A stretch of DNA of 64,000 nt, taken from contig NZ_JACLAF010000002.1 of the NCBI RefSeq assembly GCF_015355625.1, forward strand, positions 266,954 to 330,953, in the 5' to 3' direction. The position numbers were made by a program, and so were the translations under genes. Positions within the stretch are counted from its first letter, which is position 1; each line of letters opens with the position of its first letter. The notes beneath the pieces are model-generated. The model was given only the letters and a program-made list of their open reading frames with translations, ran no database searches and had not been told where the DNA came from. Source of the stretch: Tamlana sp. I1. GTDB lineage: Bacteria; Bacteroidota; Bacteroidia; Flavobacteriales; Flavobacteriaceae. This document shows positions 1 to 9,011 of the stretch, piece by piece.

Positions 1-1256
1 AAACCCTCCCATTTTTTATCTTCGGAAAAAGTATAATTATGAAAAACTGGCACAAATAGCCCATTTACAGCTTTAATGGAATTAATAATTTCGTTTAAAA
101 CCTTCTTTTTATCTAATAACGACCATTGTTTTAAAAGTGCCGAATCCATTAGTTGGTAAGGCACAATTTTTAAAGGTGTTTGCACTTCGTAATCTAAATC
201 GTAAAACAAAAAAGGCGTACAAGTGCCTGCTCTAAAACCTATATGATTAATATAACCCATAGTGTAATCTTCTTTGATTTCTAAGGTGATTAGATTTCGA
301 TAGGTTTCAGGCAAATTAAGTTTTGAGTAGGACTGACGCGAGGTTTCTAAATTCGTGTTTAGAATGTCTTCAATTCGTAGTTTTTCGCGTTTTAAACGGT
401 TTTCATCTTCTAAAGCAAAAAAAGAAATTTTCAAGCCGACTTTGCAATAATCGGCCACGTGTTTTATAAGTGAAATAAAATTCTTTTTATTGGGATTGAC
501 GCCTTTATCATAAGTAGAATATTCGCCAATTAAGAAAAAAAACAAAAACTTCGAACTCACATTTTTCTGCCTATTTATAAGATATTTAAACGTATCATGC
601 GGGTCATGTTTAAAATGAAGCAACACTGCAAAACGTTCGTAAATATTAAAAAATCGAAATCTTGAAAGATCCATTAATGTTCCGCCAAAAGTTCTTAAAA
701 GCCCTTTTAATTTAAAACTATAAGGACTAGGCACATCAATTATTGGAGTTATACCATACTTTTTTAAAGGAAATTCAAATTCTGGAAACTGAAGTTGCAA
801 AGCATCTTTAAATTTATAAGCCCAAATATCGACTACGGGTTGTTGTAAAAACCCCGATTTAAATGCTAAACTTTCTTCGGCAGTAAAGCGCCCAAATTCA
901 TCTTTTACATGTGGTAAATATTCTTCATATCGAGACAATAAATAAAAAGAAGCAGAAAAAATATCAAAAGGAATAGCACTTTTTTCACCATTAAAGAAAA
1001 AGCATTTGGTGTGTCCCCATTTCTGAATACTAATATCGATATCGCCCAAACCTTGTTCGAATAAAATATCGTGACTTTTCACAAAAAACTCGCTTCCTAA
1101 TTGCTGTTTTGTGTACGACATTTTTAAACTATCATGCGCAATAAACTCTTCAATGGTTGTGGTAAATTTAACTTCAACACCTAAAATTCGTGTGCAAATA
1201 TGTTTAAAAACATAGTTTAGTCTAGGCGATATTTTATGGGTATAAACTAATAGCAT
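1..1256 (-). CDS. Polysaccharide deacetylase-like protein (C-terminus beyond window)
   Basis: Reading the minus strand from the ATG at 1256-1254 gives 418 codons with no stop before the window edge, so the gene is truncated by the window and not broken. The N-terminus begins MLLVYTHKISPRL and the last visible part reads NGLFVPVFHNYTFSEDKKWE. This matches my memory of a large Bacteroidota family, annotated as polysaccharide deacetylase family protein, that often sits beside radC; its substrate is not established. A segment containing HFKHDPHDTF and a later EIKEDYTMGYINHIGFRAG resemble the deacetylase fold. The start codon shares one base with the radC stop (TAATG), so the two are probably co-transcribed and translationally coupled, radC first. 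Confidence 0.7.
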   Translation of the reverse strand, partial: MLLVYTHKISPRLNYVFKHICTRILGVEVKFTTTIEEFIAHDSLKMSYTKQQLGSEFFVKSHDILFEQGLGDIDISIQKWGHTKCFFFNGEKSAIPFDIFSASFYLLSRYEEYLPHVKDEFGRFTAEESLAFKSGFLQQPVVDIWAYKFKDALQLQFPEFEFPLKKYGITPIIDVPSPYSFKLKGLLRTFGGTLMDLSRFRFFNIYERFAVLLHFKHDPHDTFKYLINRQKNVSSKFLFFFLIGEYSTYDKGVNPNKKNFISLIKHVADYCKVGLKISFFALEDENRLKREKLRIEDILNTNLETSRQSYSKLNLPETYRNLITLEIKEDYTMGYINHIGFRAGTCTPFLFYDLDYEVQTPLKIVPYQLMDSALLKQWSLLDKKKVLNEIINSIKAVNGLFVPVFHNYTFSEDKKWEG

Positions 1257-1954
1257 TATAAAAGGGTTTCATCAGCAAAACTAAAATAGGCCTGTTCTGT
1301 AATTATTAAATGGTCTAGCACTTTAATGTCTAAACTTTGCGCTGCCGTTTTTAACTTTTGAGTGATTTGTTTATCGGCTTCACTCGGTACTAATGTTCCC
1401 GAAGGGTGATTATGTGCTAAAATTAAACCTGTTGCGCCAACTTCTAGAGCTACTTTTAAAACCAAACGCACATCGACCAAAGTACCCGTAATACCCCCTT
1501 TACTTAATTGGTTTTTATGAATGACTTTATTGGAATTATTTAAATAGATAATCCAAAATTCTTCATGCTGAAGTTCACCAATTATAGGTTGCATCAATTC
1601 GAAAACCGACTGGCTCGATGTAATTGTTTTACGTTGTAGTGCCTCTTCTCCGCGCCTGCGTCTTCCTAACTCTAAAGCAGCTAGAATAGTTATGGCTTTT
1701 GCTTCGCCAATGCCCTTAAATTCCATAAGCTGCGCTATAGAGAGTTTGCCTAATGCGCTTAAATTATTGCTTGTAGATGCTAAAATACGCTGACATAAAG
1801 CTACTGCGCTTTCTTCACGATTTCCAGAACCTATTAAAATGGCAACCAATTCGGCATCACTTAACGCCGCTTTGCCTTTAAAAAGTAATTTTTCTCGTGG
1901 CTGATCATCTTGACTCCAATGCTTTATCGAGAAGGCCTCTGGTTTTTCTTGCAT
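1256..1954 (-). CDS. radC: RadC family protein (JAB/MPN domain)
   Basis: The 232-residue protein has the usual RadC length and order: an N-terminal helix-hairpin-helix-like region (LSIAQLMEFKGIGEAKA, about residues 70-87) and a C-terminal JAB/MPN metalloprotease-like domain with the signature AHNHPSGTLVPS (about 180-191). The family was once linked to DNA repair, but its biochemical role is unsettled. The ATG at 1954 is the natural start, since the ordinary family N-terminus (IKHWSQDDQPREKL) follows at once. The stop overlaps the start of the downstream deacetylase-like gene by one base. Confidence 0.93.
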   Translation of the reverse strand: MQEKPEAFSIKHWSQDDQPREKLLFKGKAALSDAELVAILIGSGNREESAVALCQRILASTSNNLSALGKLSIAQLMEFKGIGEAKAITILAALELGRRRRGEEALQRKTITSSQSVFELMQPIIGELQHEEFWIIYLNNSNKVIHKNQLSKGGITGTLVDVRLVLKVALEVGATGLILAHNHPSGTLVPSEADKQITQKLKTAAQSLDIKVLDHLIITEQAYFSFADETLL

Positions 1955-2029
1955 TTGATAAATATAAATATTGTAAATTTATAAATCAACAATGGTCAAT
2001 TTAAAATCTAAATTTAATTGAAACAGCCT

Positions 2030-2917
2030 ATGAAACCAATAAAAAAAGAAGATATAAGTCAGGATGTTTTTGATTTATATGACGACTACGCACATAACAA
2101 AATAAACCGCCGTCAGTTTGTAGAAAAACTATCACTTTTTGCGGTTGGAGGTTTAACCGTTCCAACACTTTTAAGTTTTGTGTCGCCCAACTACAAAGAC
2201 ACCCTAATGGTAAAACCAGACGACCCGAAATTAGATTCAAATTATATAAATTATGAATCTCCAAAAGGAGGCGGAACCATAAAAGGTTTGTTATCAAAGC
2301 CCAAAAAAGCTCATGAAAAACTACCTGGGGTTATTGTGGTACACGAAAACCGCGGTTTAAACCCTTATATTGAAGATGTTGGGCGCCGAACTGCCCTTGA
2401 AGGTTTTATTTCGCTAGCGCCAGACGCTTTATCTCCGCTTGGTGGATATCCTGGTAACGACGATGACGGCCGAGAATTACAACGAAAACGCGATAAAAAT
2501 GAAATGCTACAAGATTTTATAGCAGCATATAATTATTTAAAAACACACGAAAACTGCACGGGTAAAGTAGCTGTGGTAGGTTTTTGTTTTGGCGGATGGA
2601 TTTCGAATATGATGGCCGTAAACATACCTACACTATCTGCAGCAGTTCCATTTTATGGCGGACAACCAAATGATGAAGAAACTGCTCATATAAAATCGCC
2701 ATTATTATTACAATTTGCAGAATTAGACACGCGCGTAAATGCAGGTTGGCCAGCTTATGAAGCTTCATTAAAAAAATACAATAAAACTTATGAAGCTTTT
2801 ATATACCCTGGCGTAAATCACGGCTTTCATAACAATACCACACCAAGATACGATGAAGCCGCAGCAACTTTAGCCTGGGACAGAACCATTGCGTTTTTCA
2901 AAAAACATTTAACATAG
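2030..2917 (+). CDS. Dienelactone hydrolase family protein with Tat-like leader
   Basis: An alpha/beta hydrolase of about 295 residues. The dienelactone-hydrolase nucleophile elbow GFCFGG carries a cysteine in place of serine, and the expected acid and histidine follow ([10 protein letters not shown], then VNHGFHNN). The N-terminus has [18 protein letters not shown], a twin-arginine pair before a hydrophobic stretch, so export through the Tat pathway is likely. A longer frame opens at a TTG at 2018, but the ATG at 2030 (MKPIKKED) is the better start. Such enzymes cleave lactone or ester bonds; the actual substrate cannot be read from the sequence. It is divergent from radC and stands alone. 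Confidence 0.85.
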   Translation: MKPIKKEDISQDVFDLYDDYAHNKINRRQFVEKLSLFAVGGLTVPTLLSFVSPNYKDTLMVKPDDPKLDSNYINYESPKGGGTIKGLLSKPKKAHEKLPGVIVVHENRGLNPYIEDVGRRTALEGFISLAPDALSPLGGYPGNDDDGRELQRKRDKNEMLQDFIAAYNYLKTHENCTGKVAVVGFCFGGWISNMMAVNIPTLSAAVPFYGGQPNDEETAHIKSPLLLQFAELDTRVNAGWPAYEASLKKYNKTYEAFIYPGVNHGFHNNTTPRYDEAAATLAWDRTIAFFKKHLT

Positions 2918-3028
2918 TGGTTTAAATCTATAACTTAGGCAAAACCAATTGGATTACAACTACTTAAAAACGCCTCGCTGTAAAACACAAAAACAGTATC
3001 TTTACCCTTCTAATTTTAGTCCAAAAAA

Positions 3029-5623
3029 ATGAATTTAAAGTTTTTCATAACATCTCTATTAATTTGTTTAACCTGCTTCTTTAACCCGGCTAATCTTAAC
3101 GCTCAAGAATTTAAACTTGACAACACCTCAACCGTTGTCGATTCTTTAAAAACAAAGCCCAAAGCCATTCCGTTAATTAATATCGTTCAGGAAATTGAAA
3201 AAACCAACAACGATCTTAAGCTTAAACAACGAAAAATAAAGAGGTCTACTGACATTGAAAAAATTGATTCGCTTTTACCCGCTTACGCAGCATTTTTAAA
3301 ATTAGAAGGAGAACGTGCCGAGCACTTTATAAAAGCCAATCCGAATGTGCAAAAAATAAATAACACATCGCTTAAATGGAATGGGTATTTAAGTTATTTA
3401 AGGCAATGGATCTCTGAAATTAACAATCAAGAAGAACGCAATTCCATACTTATAGAAGACATCCAATTTAAAGCTCAAGTATGGAAATTAAGCTACGATA
3501 ATGCTGTTGCCGAAAATGTTCCTCTTGAGGTTTTAGCTGCTATAAAAGGCACTGTTGATGAAATTGAAAAAACGAAAAAAAGTATTTTTGACAACAACAA
3601 TTACTACATAAAACTAGAGGCGGAAATAAGCAAAGAAATAAATTATGTTGAAGACATTTTAGACGAGTTAGTTGCTTTAAAAAACTCTGATGTTTATGAT
3701 TTATTTTATCTACGTCACCCACCCATTTGGAAAACATCGTTTGAAAAAACGCAAAAAGATTTAGACGAAAAGAGCGAAATTCAATCTTTAAAAGGTACTG
3801 TGGCTAACATCCACAAAATGCCTGATCAGCAAAAAGGCCGCATTATCTTATTCATCATTTTTGTGGCGCTTATTGTTATCACCTTAAAATATTTTAAAAG
3901 CGGATTCTACAAATACCCATATGAAGAAAAAAATGAAAGAGTCGTTATTTTCAAAAACTTAATAGTAAACGGGAATTATTTATGCATTGCATTTACATCA
4001 TTAACATTTGCTAAAATGTATTTTGCAACTGCTCACAAATTCATTGGAGACAGCATTACTTTATTAGCCATTTTGGTTGCTATCCCAATGATTATGCCCT
4101 TAATGACTAAGCGTTTTAAAAACATACTATATTTTGTATTACTCTTTTACATTTTAAACTCTGCAAAAACTTATTTATGGTTTTCATCGCTTGGGTACCG
4201 CATTTATATTTTAATTGAAGCACTTATTGTAATTCTAATTTTATATCATTTTACACACCCGTATTTAAAAACTATAAAATTATTTAAGGGCGGATTTAAT
4301 GCCTTCTTAATTAGACTAACGCCCGTAATCTATTTTTTAAGCGCCGTCTCCATAATCTCCAATATTTTAGGGTACACCAATTTAACAGACATCACGCTTA
4401 AAATAAGCACACAAGGTGCCATTATTACCATATTGTTTTACGGTATATCCATTATTATTAGTGGCAGTGTAATTAGTGTAATTCATCGTCATTTTACGGT
4501 TAAAAAAACGTACAGCGCTTCTGAAAGAAGAAAGATTGAAGACCACGTTTTGAAGATCATTAGAATTAGTATGTATTTTATTTGGGGTCTATTTTTCCTT
4601 GGTATGATAGATCTGCTACGGCCGCTTATAGATTATTTCACCGATGTTTTTTCCGAACCCTATAAAATAGGAAGCTTAACCTTTACTCTTGGCGCTGTAA
4701 TTAGCTTTATACTCACATTAATTTTAGCATTTGCCCTCACTAGATTGGTAACCTTTTTAATTAATGATGATGATGGAGTTTTACGCTTTTTAAAATTACC
4801 AAAAGGTATTCCGGCTGCGGTATCTTTAGTAGTTCGCTATTTCATTATTGGCTTTGGTATTATCTTGGCTTTGTCTGCTCTAGGCGTCGATTTAAGTAAA
4901 TTTAATCTTATGGCAGGTGCCTTAGGTTTAGGTATTGGTTTTGGTTTACAAACCGTAATTTCAAACTTTGTATCAGGCTTAATTTTGGTTTTTGAACGCC
5001 CTATTTTGCCTGGCGACACTGTGGAAGTGAATAACCTTTTAGGAACCGTAAACCGTATTGGTGTTAGAGCTTCAAAAATTAGCACTTTTGATGGCGCCGA
5101 AGTGGTTGTGCCAAATAACAGTTTAGTTTCTAACGACCTAATAAACTGGACGCTTTCCAACAACACAAAACGTGTCGAGATTTTAATAGGAACCACATAC
5201 GATTCCGACCCTAACGAAATTTTAAAAATACTTAAAGAAGTGGCTACAAATTGCCCGTACGTTTTAAAAGACCCAGAACCAAGAGCGCTTTTTAACGATT
5301 TTGGCGATAGTTCGTTAAACTTCAGGTTGCTATTTTGGGTGCATTATGAATTGGGTCTGCAAGCAAAAAGTGATGTTTCTATCGATATATACAACCGCTT
5401 TAAAGCAGAAGGTATTGAGATTCCGTTCCCACAACGCGACCTTAATATTAAAAACATTCCTGAAGGTTTTGATATGAAACCGCCTCACGAACTTCCTTTG
5501 GATGTTGATGATACCTCCGACTTAAATAAGAATGTAAAAAGACCTTTAATAGAACCTCTTGAAAGTGATATTGATTCGGATGCAGGCACTTCAGATGATG
5601 CTGATGATGGACCTGTAAAATAG
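3029..5623 (+). CDS. Large MscS-family mechanosensitive channel with N-terminal extension
   Basis: The protein has 864 residues, far longer than the 286 of E. coli MscS. Residues 1-25 form a signal peptide ending NLNAQ. A charged, helix-rich periplasmic-type domain follows to about residue 265. About ten hydrophobic segments fill the stretch from 270 to 640. The MscS pore helix and beta domain follow: GLGIGFGLQTVISNFVSG, then ILVFERPILPGDTVEV. The acidic C-tail (SDIDSDAGTSDDADDG) is low complexity. It would sit in the inner membrane and release solutes on hypo-osmotic shock, as known for the family. It has its own transcript unit, with no close neighbour on the same strand. Confidence 0.9.
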   Translation: MNLKFFITSLLICLTCFFNPANLNAQEFKLDNTSTVVDSLKTKPKAIPLINIVQEIEKTNNDLKLKQRKIKRSTDIEKIDSLLPAYAAFLKLEGERAEHFIKANPNVQKINNTSLKWNGYLSYLRQWISEINNQEERNSILIEDIQFKAQVWKLSYDNAVAENVPLEVLAAIKGTVDEIEKTKKSIFDNNNYYIKLEAEISKEINYVEDILDELVALKNSDVYDLFYLRHPPIWKTSFEKTQKDLDEKSEIQSLKGTVANIHKMPDQQKGRIILFIIFVALIVITLKYFKSGFYKYPYEEKNERVVIFKNLIVNGNYLCIAFTSLTFAKMYFATAHKFIGDSITLLAILVAIPMIMPLMTKRFKNILYFVLLFYILNSAKTYLWFSSLGYRIYILIEALIVILILYHFTHPYLKTIKLFKGGFNAFLIRLTPVIYFLSAVSIISNILGYTNLTDITLKISTQGAIITILFYGISIIISGSVISVIHRHFTVKKTYSASERRKIEDHVLKIIRISMYFIWGLFFLGMIDLLRPLIDYFTDVFSEPYKIGSLTFTLGAVISFILTLILAFALTRLVTFLINDDDGVLRFLKLPKGIPAAVSLVVRYFIIGFGIILALSALGVDLSKFNLMAGALGLGIGFGLQTVISNFVSGLILVFERPILPGDTVEVNNLLGTVNRIGVRASKISTFDGAEVVVPNNSLVSNDLINWTLSNNTKRVEILIGTTYDSDPNEILKILKEVATNCPYVLKDPEPRALFNDFGDSSLNFRLLFWVHYELGLQAKSDVSIDIYNRFKAEGIEIPFPQRDLNIKNIPEGFDMKPPHELPLDVDDTSDLNKNVKRPLIEPLESDIDSDAGTSDDADDGPVK

Positions 5624-5781
5624 TAGGGCGTTAACCTGAATTTGATTCAGATTCTCATGATATTGTATTAGTTATAAACGGTCTCGTATATGAATACTTG
5701 AGTGAGTTTTTGGTTAACTTTACAAGCACACACCGAACTAAAAATCTGACAGGTCTTTTTAAAATAGACAAGATCAAGCAA

Positions 5782-6753
5782 TTACTTATAGCCATTGTTA
5801 GCACCTGTATTTTTTATCATTTTCATTCGATAGACTAAGTATAAAAATACAATCAAAATTATTGTAACCTTAAAGATTAGTTCTAACAGGTTATCTCCAT
5901 TTATAAAGTAGTCCGATGACGTTGTAATTAAAGTCAAAGTCTGTGAATAAATCACAATTCCTATGCAGACCAATGAAAATATTAATTGATTTTTGAAATT
6001 AACTCCAATAATTATCGCAAAGCAAACAAGAAATAAAGTCAGAAAACTATTTATATATCTAGTGTTTTTTGTCCAATTAGATTTTTTTAACTGCTTTGTC
6101 AAAAGCTCATTTTTTCTTATTTCGTTTTTTAGTTCGAATAAATCCCTGCGGTTAAATTCAGTTGTCAATTCGTTTTTTGAGATCCCATATTCGTTGAGTT
6201 CTGTTTTTGTAAAATCTTCTTGAATTATGCTGTCTGGAATTTTTTTAAATAAGTCAAAGATGATTTTCCTTTGCGATTTATTTTCAATTGCCAACGAGTC
6301 AGAATATTGATTAATAAGTCCAATATTCATCATATCCACGTTTGTTTTTTTGAATTGTTTAGCTTTTTCCATTCTCACTTGTGAAGTAAATGGCTCTTTT
6401 CTTGCGTTTTCATACCTATCCAAGAACGATGTCATTCGCGATTTTGGCACCACGTTATTACATAGAAAAAATATTAGTCCACCAAAGATTAGTGATAGGA
6501 TAAGTCCAACTTTGAAAAAGTTAGAGACTGGAATTTTCTCTTTTATTAATTCCGCTGTAACTAAAATTAAGGCTATGAAAACTCCAAAATTGATTACAGC
6601 TGGTATCTGACTAAAACTAATAAGTATTCCATTCGTTAGGTCAAATCCAAATTCGTTAAAATATAAGCTGATAGCCTCAACAACTAAAAATAAGTAGAAA
6701 ACTAAACTGCTTATTATAAAATATGATATGAATTTTCGTAGTATTTTTATCAT
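5782..6753 (-). CDS. LptF/LptG-like membrane protein, function unknown
   Basis: The 323-residue protein has two or three N-terminal membrane segments (about 10-30, 50-75, 85-105). A soluble charged middle follows (110-235) and then three C-terminal segments (238-315). This is the topology of the YjgP/YjgQ (LptF/LptG) permeases, and the NNVVPKSR after the third segment is similar to that family, but overall similarity is weak. Length is close to the usual 350-400. The last residues are NGYK, encoded in a stretch (TGCTAACAATGGCTATAAG) that continues past the stop and resembles the left end of an integron attC site. It is A+T richer than its neighbours and may be acquired. It is not clearly in an operon. 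Confidence 0.45.
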   Translation of the reverse strand: MIKILRKFISYFIISSLVFYLFLVVEAISLYFNEFGFDLTNGILISFSQIPAVINFGVFIALILVTAELIKEKIPVSNFFKVGLILSLIFGGLIFFLCNNVVPKSRMTSFLDRYENARKEPFTSQVRMEKAKQFKKTNVDMMNIGLINQYSDSLAIENKSQRKIIFDLFKKIPDSIIQEDFTKTELNEYGISKNELTTEFNRRDLFELKNEIRKNELLTKQLKKSNWTKNTRYINSFLTLFLVCFAIIIGVNFKNQLIFSLVCIGIVIYSQTLTLITTSSDYFINGDNLLELIFKVTIILIVFLYLVYRMKMIKNTGANNGYK

Positions 6754-6792
6754 ATTGGCACACCCCTATTATCAAAACTTAAATACACCCTC

Positions 6793-8148
6793 CTACCCAA
6801 TCAAAGGTTTTACATCTTCAAAATTTAACCCGCCATAGTTTCCAGAACTCATTAAAAGCAAGGCTTTGTTTTGAAAATCTTGAGCAAACAGAAAGTTTTT
6901 AAAATCTTCAGGATTGGTATAAATAATTAAATCGTCGCGTTTAAAAGCTTGAGCAATTTGCTCGTGTGTTACTTTTTGTAACTTCTTAATTTCAACGGCG
7001 TCTGGCGAATAAAACACCACGGCAACATCGGCGGCATCAAGCGCGCCTTTGTATTCTTTTAAAAATTCAGCATTTAAGCTACTGTAGGTATGCAATTCTA
7101 AACAAGCCACCAAGGTTTTATCTTTATACTGCTCTTTTACGGCGTTGGTAGTCGCTTCAACTTTACTTGGCGAATGTGCAAAATCTTTATAGGCGACACT
7201 GGTTTTACCTTCGGCAATTTTTTCTAAACGCTTACTTGCCCCTTTAAAAGTGGCAATGGCTTCGTAAAAATCGTCTTCATCAATACCCATGTGTTGGCAA
7301 ATCCATTTAGCCCCGGCGAGGTTATTTAAATTGTGCTTTCCAAAAACTTCAATAGGCAAATCACCTTCTGATGTTTCTAAAATTGTTTCGCCGTTTTCAA
7401 CAGTATAGGCTGGAGTGTGGTAAGGAATTTTTCGAATAGGATTAGCACTGGCTTCTACCACGCGCTTTACTTCGGGATCTTCCTCGTTATAATTTATGTT
7501 TCCGCCACTAACAATAGAATCTACAAAAATGCTAAACTGCTCGACGTAATTTTCGTAGGTTGGAAATACGTTTATATGATCCCAAGCAATACCACTTAAC
7601 AAAGCGATATTGGGTTTGTACAGATGAAATTTTGGACGCCTATCTATAGGTGAGCTTAAATATTCGTCGCCTTCAAGGACGATAAAATCGTTGGTTTCGG
7701 TAAGTTTCACCATAACATCAAAACCTTCCAATTGCGCACCAACCATATAATCGACATCGCGATCGTGATAATGCATCACATGGAGAATCATGGAGGTTAT
7801 GGTTGTTTTTCCATGGCTTCCACCAATAACCACTCGGGTTTTGTGTTTTGCTTGTTCGTACAAAAATTCGGGATAGCTATAAATTTTCAAACCCAGTTCT
7901 TGAGCTTTAAGCAACTCCGGATTATCGGCTTGCGCATGCATCCCTAAAACGATAGCATTTAGGTTTTCGGTTATTTTTTCTGGAAACCAACCAAAAGTTT
8001 CTGGCAGTAATCCTTTGGTTTGTAATCTGGATTTTGAAGGTTCGAAAATCGCATCGTCGCTTCCTGTAACTTGGTATCCTTTATTATGCAATGCAATGGC
8101 TAAGTTGTGCATTGCCGCTCCGCCTATAGCTATAAAATGTACGTTCAT
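6793..8148 (-). CDS. mpl: UDP-N-acetylmuramate:L-Ala-gamma-D-Glu-mDAP ligase
   Basis: A Mur ligase of 451 residues. The N-terminal Rossmann region has FIAIGGAAMHNLAIAL and GYQVTGSDD. The central ATP-binding loop is GGSHGKTTITSM, and the substrate-domain motif KDFAHSPSKVEAT is typical of Mpl rather than MurC. Mpl joins recycled murein tripeptide to UDP-MurNAc in the cytoplasm, feeding peptidoglycan recycling. A TAnnTTTG promoter element lies 20 bp upstream of the ATG. The gene is flanked upstream by a repeat-filled spacer, so it probably has its own promoter. Confidence 0.93.
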   Translation of the reverse strand: MNVHFIAIGGAAMHNLAIALHNKGYQVTGSDDAIFEPSKSRLQTKGLLPETFGWFPEKITENLNAIVLGMHAQADNPELLKAQELGLKIYSYPEFLYEQAKHKTRVVIGGSHGKTTITSMILHVMHYHDRDVDYMVGAQLEGFDVMVKLTETNDFIVLEGDEYLSSPIDRRPKFHLYKPNIALLSGIAWDHINVFPTYENYVEQFSIFVDSIVSGGNINYNEEDPEVKRVVEASANPIRKIPYHTPAYTVENGETILETSEGDLPIEVFGKHNLNNLAGAKWICQHMGIDEDDFYEAIATFKGASKRLEKIAEGKTSVAYKDFAHSPSKVEATTNAVKEQYKDKTLVACLELHTYSSLNAEFLKEYKGALDAADVAVVFYSPDAVEIKKLQKVTHEQIAQAFKRDDLIIYTNPEDFKNFLFAQDFQNKALLLMSSGNYGGLNFEDVKPLIG

Positions 8149-8167
8149 CTCTTAATTTTAATGGTAT

Positions 8168-8175
8168 CAAATATA
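8168..8175 (-). promoter_or_regulatory. Bacteroidota -7 promoter element upstream of mpl
   Basis: The minus strand reads TATATTTG, an exact match to TAnnTTTG, 20 bp before the mpl start. I see no clear TTG-type -33 box at the usual spacing. Confidence 0.45.
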
Positions 8176-8270
8176 GTTTTTTCAGCACGAATTCTCGAAT
8201 GAATTGGTTTGAAATTGTTCTCGCTATATATTGAGGATTTGGCTTAAAAAGTCAAAATTTAAGCAATCTT

Positions 8271-8832
8271 AATTCCTGCATGTATTTTGAAGTATTCATT
8301 ACACCGCATTGTCTGTTCGAGTGATGCGACCTGAGGAGCATTGTATCGAGAACGTTTACACCAAAAACACCCCTATAATCTCCTCTAGGGGATATGCCTA
8401 ACCAAGAATACTTAGAATTAAAACATGAATAATTCCTATATGTCTTTTGAAGTATTCATTACACCGTTTTGTCGGTTCGAGTAATGCGACCTGAGGAGCA
8501 TTGTATCGAGAACTTTTACACAAAAACACCCCTATAATCCCCTCTAGCGGATATACCTAACCAAGAATATTTAGAATTAACAATCTTAATTTCTGCATGT
8601 ATTTTGGAGCATTCATTACACCCTTTTGTCTGTTCGAGTGATGCGACCTTAGGAGCATTGTATCGAGAACTTTTATACCAAAAAACACCCCTATAATCCC
8701 CTCTAGAGGATATGCCTAACCAAAAATATTTAGAATTAAAACATGAATAATTCCTATATGTATTTTGAAGTATTCATTACATCGCATTGTCTGTTCGAGT
8801 GATGCGACCTGAGGAGCATTGTATCGAGAACC
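8271..8832. repeat. Four-copy tandem repeat, period about 160 bp, with dimeric order
   Basis: Units start at 8271, 8431, 8588 and 8749, giving steps of 160, 157 and 161 bp. The fourth unit is only about 84 bp long. Each has a conserved half around GTTCGAGTGATGCGACC and GAGCATTGTATCGAGAAC, whose ends can pair imperfectly. The first three add a half with CCCCTATAATC and TAGAATTA. In unit 1 CCCCTA can pair with TAGGGG; units 2 and 3 have lost that pairing. Lead-in bases alternate: units 1 and 3 have CAATCTTAATT, units 2 and 4 have ACATGAATAATTCC. This suggests a two-unit block was duplicated. The first half resembles dispersed palindromic repeats I recall from other Flavobacteriaceae. No reading frame spans the units. 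Confidence 0.85.
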
Positions 8833-8913
8833 ATTATACAAATTCACACACATACAATTACCAACAAAATAGAAATCACTAAACACTCCCTAAAACACTA
8901 CATATCTAAAAAT

Positions 8914-9006
8914 GCCCGCGCTAGTGATTGCAGTGGATAGCTTTTGGCGAGCGGACGCTTCGAGCCAAAACTAGTAACGGAAAGCACCACCCCTAGGGTA
9001 GCGCCC
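8914..9006. repeat. Structured intergenic element, copy A
   Basis: The ends pair: GCGCTA at 8918-8923 with TAGCGC at 8999-9004. Inside is a strong nested hairpin, TTTTGGC at 8942-8948 with GCCAAAA at 8964-8970, capped by AGCG-GA-CGCT. The lead GATTGCAGTGGA is shared with copy B at 23274-23426. It lies in the gap after the tandem repeats and before the TPR gene. Its function is unknown. The Flavo-1 RNA family is one candidate to test, but I could not compare it. Confidence 0.65.
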
Positions 9007-9011
9007 AAAAA

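Noticed and set aside
5640..5790. Firm integron attC site
   Set aside because: Only one half-site resembles attC and no complementary right half could be found, so it is kept as a weak observation.
8271..8832. CRISPR-like array
   Set aside because: The units are about 160 bp and degenerate, without short identical repeats and unique spacers, and no cas genes are present.
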